Source of the DNA: Nectonema munidae | Taxonomy: Eukaryota; Nematomorpha; Nectonematoida; Nectonematidae | NCBI GenBank assembly: GCA_030549495.1 | Contig: JAUIRK010000314.1 | Coordinates: 62,001-126,000, forward strand | Direction: 5' to 3' | Length of the DNA: 64,000 nucleotides | In this document: positions 56,847 to 64,000 of the stretch, piece after piece | Numbering within the stretch: the first letter of the stretch is position 1 | Layout: every line of letters begins with the position of its first letter | Notes under the pieces: model-generated | What the model was told of the DNA's origin: nothing | Seen by the model: the letters and a program-made list of their open reading frames with translations, nothing else | The model's database searches: none | Program-made: the position numbers and the translations under genes

Positions 56847-57325
56847 CAATATATATTTAGTTGATATTATTCATTTAAATATTAGTTCTTTTAAAAACAT
56901 GTGGCAAGTATGTGTATACATAGGCAATTATATATTTAATTGCGATGTTCAGGAATGTTTTTCATATCAATTGATGAGTAATTAAGATTTTTAACAGCCA
57001 TATAATATTTGATTTGTTCTGTCACTTTCTTTCCACATTCATATATATTTGTATATTAATTGTAGTTGTGTAATAGTTTTGAAAATAAAATGGTATACTT
57101 TTGATTTATATATTTATTTATTTCTTTACATCTTAATATTTTTTTGTTCATCTCCTGATGTTGATTCGTTGAAGCGGTTTATTGGCCTTTTGAATTCCAT
57201 CAATACATTACAGTTTTCTTTCAACTTTCTGTAAAATGTGTAATTGAATTTCATGTCTATGCAGTATTTTTCTTTTATGTAATTTCATGTTATTTTGAAT
57301 AAATTCTTCTTCTTCTTCTTCTCTA

Positions 57326-57556
57326 CGTCATTTCTTCCACAATTTATACAATATGTAATTTTGCTATTTATTCTATGATGGTCCCTTTTTGATAGCTCTT
57401 ATTTCATCAGAAATTTATATTTTGCAATCTGTGTTCGAAAAAATCTTTTTAAGTATTTATTTTGAATATATCATATCAGCTCTCAATGTATTCTGATTAA
57501 AGAATCTTCCTGATGATCTTATGCTTTTTTATCAGCATCGTGAATTTTATTATCAG
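57326..57556. other. Spacer after the LINE 3' tail
   Basis: AT-rich. It ends in atgcttttttatcag and tattatcag, two possible acceptors for the next segment. Confidence 0.3.
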
Positions 57557-57719
57557 GCGATATGAAGAGATATTTAGCCTGAATATTTGTCAACGAATTC
57601 CAGTTCAAAAGTTTTTTTCTGATGTAATCTTTCGTGATGTTCAGTGTTCAATTTCAAAAATTTATCCACCTTCTTCATCTAAAAGATTTTCTCTTTTACG
57701 TAAAAGAAAAAAATATTAA
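57557..57719 (+). CDS. Candidate terminal exon, basic C-terminus
   Basis: After an acceptor (ttttattatcag, AG at 57555-57556) the frame reads RYEEIFSLNICQRIPVQKFF, then SDVIFRDVQCSISKIYPPSS and SKRFSLLRKRKKY before TAA at 57717-57719. A Ser-rich, strongly basic end (SKRFSLLRKRKKY) is not what random AT-rich sequence gives. The first base completes a codon left with two bases, so phase fits the exon at 22620-22963 (GA + G = Glu), but one in three exons would fit by chance. Not recognised as any transposon part. Confidence 0.35.
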
Positions 57720-58195
57720 AATTTAAAATTAACTTGATAATGATCAAATCTTCACATATTTTCATCTGAGACAGTTTTAAAAATCTGTTTAAAATTTTAA
57801 GATTTTCTAAATATTTTAGTGAAATGATAATCGTAATCTTAATTGATAAGCAAAATTTAAAGATTTTTCATTTTTATGAAAAATCTGAAAAAGTTTTGGT
57901 CATTTTTGATGACCTTTTTCACGGTCACAATATTGTTTGAGGCACCCAATATTAGATCATTACACCATATTAGATCCATACTTCTTTTTAAAATTATTTC
58001 TTTTGATCTCACGTTCTCTTTTCAATTTATTTTCAGTTTACTTCCTTCCCTCATACTAATCTTCAAAAGATTTTATAATACGTTTTGTTTTTCTTTTTTT
58101 TAAATAAATATTTCATACTCTGTATGATTGAAGAAAGTATTATAAGCCAAAATATATAAAAAAATTAATATTTTTACAATATAACCAATATATAA
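57720..58195. other. AT-rich spacer
   Basis: No feature seen. An aaataaatattt at about 58100 could serve as a poly(A) signal for the + strand. Confidence 0.3.
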
Positions 58196-58199
58196 CGAT

Positions 58200-60720
58200 T
58201 TTTTGAATTTTTTTTATAGAAATGATTTTTTTGAAACAGATTCTCTTGCATGCATCACTAATTCAATTGACACTTCTAGATATTTTTTAACCGTATTAGC
58301 TAAACTAGAGTATAGAAATAAAATAGTTGGTATTATACAATTATTATGCATTTTTATACAAGGTTATATGTTGCTGTACTTTCTCCAAAGATTTCATATT
58401 TTTTATGCAGGTAGGTTGCGCTATAACATTACCGTACTCAAGGATGGGTCGTATCAGAGCTTTATATATAGGTTTAGCTATCTCGGGTTCAAAGGAAGAT
58501 AAATATCGAAGAACTAAATGGAATATAGAGTAAGCTTTGGAGATGATTTTTGAAAATTGAGGTTTAAATTTGAGAACATCATCAATAATAATTCCTAAAT
58601 CGTTAATTTATGCGGTACGCTTAATATTAAAACCACCTATGTAGTAAGTGAGGCTATTATTTAAACCAATTTGTAAATGATAACATTTAGAAAAGTTTAA
58701 ATCCATACCCCAAGTGTGACACCATTGGTATTAAGTAAAAAGGTCGGCTTGAGGTTGTAGTTTAGATTTGTTAGTTGATTCGGAGTACATTTTAAGATCA
58801 TCAGCAAACAATTTTAAGCGAGAACGAACTTGGGTATGCAGATCATTTATGTAAATGTTGAAAAGTAGTGGTCCTGCCTTGGATAACACCACTAGTCACT
58901 CTACTTGAATTTGATATATGTCCATTCACGGTGACAAACTGGGTTCTATCGGTCAAGAAGTTATCAATCCAATCAATAATTCCAGAGTTAATGTCATAGG
59001 CCTTCAATTTACTGAGTAAATAATTATGCGGAACCTTGTCGAATGCCTTTCGAAAGTCAAAGTATAAAACATCAACCGTGTCATTATTTTCAAGGAGATT
59101 AGTAACATCATCATGGAACTCCAATAATTGTGTTACAGTAGATTTCTTTTTCAGAAAACCATGTTGTTTAGTGTTAATCAAATTCATTTCTTCCAAATAA
59201 AAAAGAATATTATCAGCAAATATAGATTCAAGCACTTTTGACAGGACGGAAGTTAAACTAATAGGCCTGTAGTTTGAAGGAAGCTCGGGGTCGGAACTTT
59301 TATGTACAGGCACAACCAATGCAGATTTCCAAGTTTTGGGTATGACTCCTTCTTTTAAAGATAGGTTGAATAACTTTTGTTATAGGAAATGCCAAATCTT
59401 GGGAAAGTTCTTTCAGAATATATGGGTGGAAATTATCAACACCAGGTGATTTGCCGCCGCCGAGAGAGCTAAGTTTCTGAAATACAAGTTTTTCACTGAC
59501 TACTACATCTTCCATCGGTGAGTAGTGATGATACTTGGGTAATATTTTTGAAGGATGGGTTTGAGGGTTAGTAAATACAGAAGAAAAGTACTCACTGAAT
59601 GTTTCAGCAATTATGTTATCGGATTTTACACGATTTCCATTTTTATCAATTATAGTATTTAAACTATGGCTTCTTTTTTTCAATACGTTTATATAATTCC
59701 AAAACTTTTTAGGTTTTCTTTTATGTTATTTGAAATGTTACATTTAAAGGAACGCTTTGCTTTTCTTGTTTCTCTTCTTAATTTATTTGATATTTCTTTG
59801 AGTTGTATAACAACATTTTAGGATCTTTGATTATATTTTGTTTTCTTTTTCATTAAAGGTATAAACTCAGCAATAGCTCCGTATATAACTCTCATGAAAA
59901 CATCATAAAACTCTAAAAAAGAGTATTCATTATATAGGTTCCAATTAACATTGGACAGATATTCTCTTATTTTGTTGTATCTTCCCGAGCCAACATCTAG
60001 TTTGGTGGATATAGAAGATGAAGCTTTGAAAATATAAGAAAAATCGAACGTAATAGAGTAATGATCACTACCATCCAATGCTGGTAAAATAAAAATATTT
60101 GAAAGATCAGAAGGGAAATTCGTAATTAAGAGGTCTAAAATACCCTCTCTTCCAGTATAATCTAATCTAGTATCATCCTGAATTAATTGGAACAAGTTGT
60201 TTGAAGCTAGGTACTCTACAAACTTCTTAGCAGAAGAATTCTTTCTAGCGTTGTGAACTTTGGAGTTCCAAGGAATAGAAGGATAGTTAAAATCTCCAAT
60301 GAAAATTATACTAAATTTAGGAAACAAGTCAATGAGGGTTGAAAAGAGACGAATTATTTCATGAGTAGAACAAGCCATATTGATTGAGAGGCTTCTATAA
60401 ATGCAGCAAACGATAAAGTTTTTGCCATTATTTTCAATCTCTAAAGTAATATATTCAATGTAGGAAGAACAAAAGGGGATACAGTTTTGACTTTTAAAAA
60501 TGGTTTAAAATAAGCAATGATTCCTCTAGTTTTAGAAGCATAGTTAGTTACTTTATCAAAATTGTTGACCATTGAAAAACTGGCGTAAATGAACCTTTAT
60601 TTTTTGGAAGAACTTCGGTAATAAAAATCAAATCCTAATTTGTTTTGTCTATTACCAAACAAAGCTCTGACATTTTGGGAAGAAGTTGAATAGAATTGGT
60701 ATAGAATACAGATAAAATAT
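58200..60720 (-). mobile_element. CR1/Jockey-like LINE, endonuclease and reverse transcriptase, decayed
   Basis: The minus-strand ORF2 is readable over most of its length. Endonuclease: FSIIFIGDFNYPSIPW, REGILDLLITNFPSDL and LDGSDHYSITFDF (60378-59818). RT fingers and palm: KSPGVDNFHPYILKELS (59450), NYRPISLTSVLSKVLESIF, TKQHGFLKKKSTVTQLLEF, VDVLYFDFRKAFDKVPHNYL and SSRVTSGVIQG (59319-58870). FADDLKMYSEST follows around 58800, then NDLGIIIDDVLKFKPQFSKI and PIYKALIRPILEYGNVI to about 58430. The Asp of YFDFRKAFD and of FADD, and the GDFN and GSDH endonuclease residues, are all present. About five frame changes or stops separate the blocks. 5' and 3' UTRs are not delimited. It differs in sequence from the LINEs at 52-57 kb and at 12-15 kb. 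Confidence 0.88.
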
Positions 60721-60724
60721 TTCG

Positions 60725-61004
60725 GGAAATTTCTTTATGCTGACTTGAAGTCAAGAGGCGGCGCTACAGCTTCATTCACTAGTTGAAGTCAATTTTACTT
60801 TGAGAGTTTTGAAGAAGCTTTAGAACTCTTGCCAAGATTATATAGAACATTTTGGTAAGTTGTTCATTTATAATGAATGACTAAATTAGTTATTTATTAG
60901 TTAGGAGCTCAAAATAAAAGTTGAAATTTGTTTTATTCTTTCTAAAAGACTTTACCCAAGCTGAAGCATTTTTCTTTATAATTCCTTAGAGTTTAATATC
61001 AGAT
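60725..61004. other. Spacer upstream of the LINE, no gene seen
   Basis: Possible 5' remnant of the LINE; no motif recognised. Confidence 0.3.
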
Positions 61005-61145
61005 GGACCTAGTGGTGGGAGCATAGGTTCGCGATTGTCTGGATTCGATTCCCGAACTTTGTGGAAATCTAGATAAACAACGCCAATCGTCTAATTAGAT
61101 TCGAGTATATAAATAACATTATTTTGAAATAAATCAGATTAGTGA
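61005..61145 (+). repeat. tRNA-like SINE candidate
   Basis: A-box-like tggacctagtggtggg, then at the right distance a B-box-like ggattcgattcccg, followed by a body of about 90 bp ending gaaataaatcag. The layout is that of a Pol III-driven, tRNA-derived SINE. A proper cloverleaf with acceptor stem is not seen, so it is not a tRNA gene. Confidence 0.45.
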
Positions 61146-63071
61146 TTGTTGATTTACCATTCAAAAACGACCAAAAACCAATAAGGTATTCAATATGTTT
61201 TAATATTTTTTCTGTTATAATAAAGAAAGAAATTTATTTACAAATTCTTCAATAAAAAAGAATTAATAACATGTTCATGGAAGTAAAAGACAAGATTAAA
61301 TATCATACCCACTTTATAGTTAATTAAGCACGGCTTAAAAGAATGCCGAATTCAGAGGTTTAAGAAACTATTTACATCAAAACAAAGGTAATCTTTAAAC
61401 AAAGTTGAAATCACGCATTGTTGCATCCATTTTATCAGATTTCAAACATAACAAAATTTCTCAAAATCAATATGAAAGCTTCTTAAGTTTTAGAAACTGG
61501 GAAGTCTATATATGTGTATTACAAAGTTTATTGATTTTACTAAATCAATTTCAATGGAGAATAATTTATAGAAATGAGAAGTAAACTATGAGAAGCACAT
61601 GACAACACTCTTATTGATATATTTAATTATTCAAAAAAAGAAGACTCTTGAAATGTTCGTATACATGAACAAAATTTTAATTCGTCATGTCTAAAAAACG
61701 AAGAATTAATAATATCGAAACTATGAGCGTTTAAAAAATCGTTATTCATTTAAAACTGCAGAAATATTTCATCTAAACGATTAGAATACTAATTAATTCA
61801 CAACTTTGATATGATAAGGAGATCATCAAGTATTACACTAATGAATACAATTATTTAAACGTTTAAAACACTTTGGCTCATGAATCTCAAAACTCGCACA
61901 TTTTTGAAGTGTATTGTCATCGAACTTACCTATAATTTCTTTTCACATTCAGTAGAGCAATGGCAAACTAATAAAAATACGAATGCAATTATTACAACAT
62001 CACTCCACGTATAAAAGGAATAATATCCAAGAAAAAATATTTTATTCATAGAAAGTCCTTTTTTCAAAGCTGATATTTAAAATTTTTTATTTTAATTCAC
62101 ACTTCGTTCAGATTTCAAATGGACCCTTCAGTAAATTAAATTGATGAATTTGCATTTCACACATCCCCTCATCATACCAAAATATAGAAATCGTTTTCAG
62201 TATGGGTTTACAAACAGTTGAATTCTTGACAAAATCTTTATTCTTTGTTCGAATTACAGAAAAATCACATTATCATTGAATTTAATATAGCATTTATCAT
62301 TACCAACCAAACTTTTCATTTTGAAGTGTTTTTTGCTATTTTGTGGGTAAAAATGTATTTAAAAAATTTTTAGATTCAAGATTTTTGAGATCATCTTCAA
62401 GTAGATCAAGTAGCAATGTTTTTTCAACTAAAAAAAGTATCATTTGTTGTAGAAGTTAATGCATTAGTTTCAACAGACTCGCTATATCTTTAATGACACT
62501 TTTATTTTATTAATGTTATATACATACTATATATGCAGGAAAATTTGACTTCTTAACATTTTTACTTGGTTTAGGAATTTTATTTTGCTTAAAATTTTTA
62601 GTTTAGAACTTTCATCAATTTCTACGTAAGTAAGTGATTCGTTAGAAAAAGTTGTTAAAAATGAAAATTTGCTTTAAAAGCTTTCAAAAGTGTGCTTTCA
62701 TTTTTTAAAGCAAAATATTTATATTTAGTTATATCGATTTTTTGTTTGCTAGTTTGCTTAATTAATTAATTATTTTAGTTAGTGAAAATTAACTTCTAAG
62801 TTTAGATAGTTAAACATAAAGCAATGACTGTTTATAAGCTAGATAAATATTTATGAAACTAAACTTAATATGTAAGGAAAGAAGTACTGAAAGATTTTAA
62901 GAAAAGAAACAATTGTTGTTAATTACGAATATTCTTATGCTTTATAAAATTTCATAAGAATGCTCAAGCACCATTTTATAAGTTTTTGGACTTTTTGACA
63001 AAACTCAGAATAGCTCATATTCAATTATTATTTTTATGGATGGTTGGATGGATGGATCCTATTTATATTAT
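61146..63071. other. AT-rich spacer, no gene seen
   Basis: No supported frame over 1.9 kb. A (GGAT)n tract lies at about 63038-63058 (tggatggttggatggatgga), just before the piggyBac end. Confidence 0.35.
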
Positions 63072-63075
63072 ATCT

Positions 63076-64000
63076 AACCCTTTCAGGCATAATGGGACAC
63101 TGGTGTCCCAAACAAAAAAATTAAGATGAAAAAAATGAGCAAATTACTTACACGTTAACTTAACTTTTTAGTAATATAACCTTTATTTCCATTTAATTAT
63201 ATCTAAATTTTGAATTTTTTTTCAAATGTTTGTCAAAATTGTTTACAAAGTGGGAAAAAAATATGAACTATGATACCATTAAATTTATACAACACGGTTA
63301 GTATACGGTCTTTTGATGAATATTTTTTAAATCAAGTTTTTTCAAATGTATTCTTTATAGAATCATCAATTTTATCTGAAAATTCTTTTTTAATTAGCTA
63401 TTTTTTACTTTTTTGTTTGGGACTTCAGTGTCCCAACATGCCTTTGTGGAACAATTATAAATGTCCATATAATAAGATACATAAATACAAATTTTTATAA
63501 GATGTCAATGCCGATACTTAGAGATTACATGCAAAGACACAAAAAATAACAGATACATATTTCAATAATTTGACAGCTATCCTAAACTTTTTCTCTCTTG
63601 CCTGTGTGAGAGTAGATATCAGCAGTTTAAAAAATTTTAGCTGTCAAATGTGCTGATATATGTGTTTTCTATATTTTGTGTCTCTGTATTAAATCCCGTG
63701 GAACCTGCACGACTTGTTAGCAACACACATCACAGATGTTAATGCAGAAGAAAATCTATCATTTATAGTAAACTAATTTTGACAACTCTAAAAAGGGAGC
63801 AGATAAAACTGAAGTGTTCATATTTTTTAACTTCATCACCAAGTTTTACTTTTTATCCTTTCTTATGTCTCTGAAAAGTAAAATATAGCATAATGGAAGA
63901 GAATTGACAATAAGTAAAAAAGATATAACTGAAATTATCTACGCTGAAAACTCAGAAGATGAATTTTTAAAGTTGGACAATGATGAACTTCAAGCTCTGA
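63076..64000 (+). mobile_element. Third piggyBac type, 5' part, cut by the window end
   Basis: The left end reads taaccctttcaggcataatg, then the palindromic gggacactggtgtccca; piggyBac tips commonly begin TTAACCCTTT. A related gggacttcagtgtccca recurs at 63419-63435. At the window end the + strand reads TISKKDITEIIYAENSEDEF, then LKLDNDELQAL, the acidic N-terminal helix typical of piggyBac transposases. A nearby ATG (catataATGGAAGAG region, 63894) is one frame away, so either a base was lost or the true start lies elsewhere. The body lies outside the window. Confidence 0.55.
63525..63690. repeat. Imperfect inverted repeat in the piggyBac 5' region
   Basis: The left arm (about 63525-63590: agacacaaaaaataacagat, ... 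tttgacagcta) pairs with the right arm (63641-63690: tagctgtcaaatgtgctgat, ... ttttgtgtctctg). The loop is about 50 bp. It could be a small hairpin MITE inserted in the piggyBac, or a subterminal repeat of it. Confidence 0.6.

Larger units (their letters stand above)
53640..57325 (+). mobile_element. CR1/Jockey-like LINE, internally deleted and split by a hAT
   Basis: ORF1 pieces: VRWVCSNCLNSSDSA near 53715 (end of a PHD-like finger), an NLEKAEILFQQNNVSYKKAK helix region (54050-54115), a zinc knuckle FGHTSKHCKKSEGICAMC (54248-54300), then SDDYKHFP and SITSFAIHDQ. Most of ORF2 is lost. Its end resumes at about 54680 (NNKLPKIFDKTLDFT, ALKFKLSEFWKS) and, after the hAT, continues as SNIYLVDIIHLNISSFKN from 56847. 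This C-terminus matches KLPKIFNNILDF...NLINLNIGSFKK of the LINE at 52015-53560. The 3' end is ttgaataaattcttcttctt at about 57297-57325. Confidence 0.8.

Noticed and set aside
61010-61060. tRNA gene
   Set aside because: Boxes A and B are present but no acceptor stem or full cloverleaf could be folded; a SINE explains it better.
61930-62049. 39-codon minus-strand frame with a signal-peptide-like start (VVIIAFVFLLVCHCSTEC) before a GTAAGT
   Set aside because: The frame closes at TAG exactly at the putative donor, is very short, and hydrophobic runs are common in AT-rich sequence.

Overview
This is a strongly AT-rich piece of a metazoan nuclear genome. Real exons are few and short. They have GT/AG borders and sit in a dense, layered deposit of dead transposons. 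The repeat mix (hAT, piggyBac, pogo/Tigger, CR1/Jockey-like and RTE-like LINEs, a tRNA-like SINE, fold-back elements, and a multicopy family I know from arthropod genomes) suggests an arthropod, perhaps a copepod-like crustacean. That placement is inference from repeat families, not from a diagnostic host gene.

Layout. 1-7.3 kb: a 28-bp minisatellite, a decayed piggyBac (- strand), an RTE-type tail, one good host exon (5144-5270), and a fold-back element; a repeat at 1.1-1.5 kb recurs inverted at 6.9-7.2 kb. 8.4-9.9 kb: a copy of an unnamed multicopy arthropod family. 12-15.4 kb: an almost full-length decayed LINE. 17.1 kb: a terminal exon whose phase fits the exon at 5.1 kb. 20-22.1 kb: two pieces of multicopy-looking genes, one with a PB1-like start and one TNP2/CACTA-like. 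22.6 kb: a first coding exon on the + strand. 27.5-30.6 kb: a hAT tail followed by a 2.2-kb fold-back element whose core is a higher-order satellite. 31-35.4 kb: fragments of pogo, a CR1-like LINE and an RTE LINE; the RTE carries a GC-rich insert that looks like a solo LTR. 36-37.5 kb: a long exon coding a low-complexity protein. 38.9-41.4 kb: a pogo/Tigger with both ends. 42.6-48.1 kb: a ZBED-type hAT with both ends, swollen by a piggyBac, a 790-bp tandem duplication and a small two-exon FLYWCH-like unit. 48.5-49.8 kb: another hAT. 52-57.3 kb: two LINEs in opposite orientation; the second is split by a hAT with an exact 8-bp target duplication. 58.2-60.7 kb: a further LINE. 61 kb: a SINE candidate. 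63.1 kb to the end: the start of a third piggyBac type.

The best host-gene evidence is the pair of phase-compatible + strand exons at 5144-5270 and 17119-17246, the exon at 22620-22963 and the long - strand exon at 36040-37503. I cannot name any of these genes. No rRNA or convincing tRNA gene, CRISPR array or operon was seen. All family calls were made by eye from motifs, without database searches.
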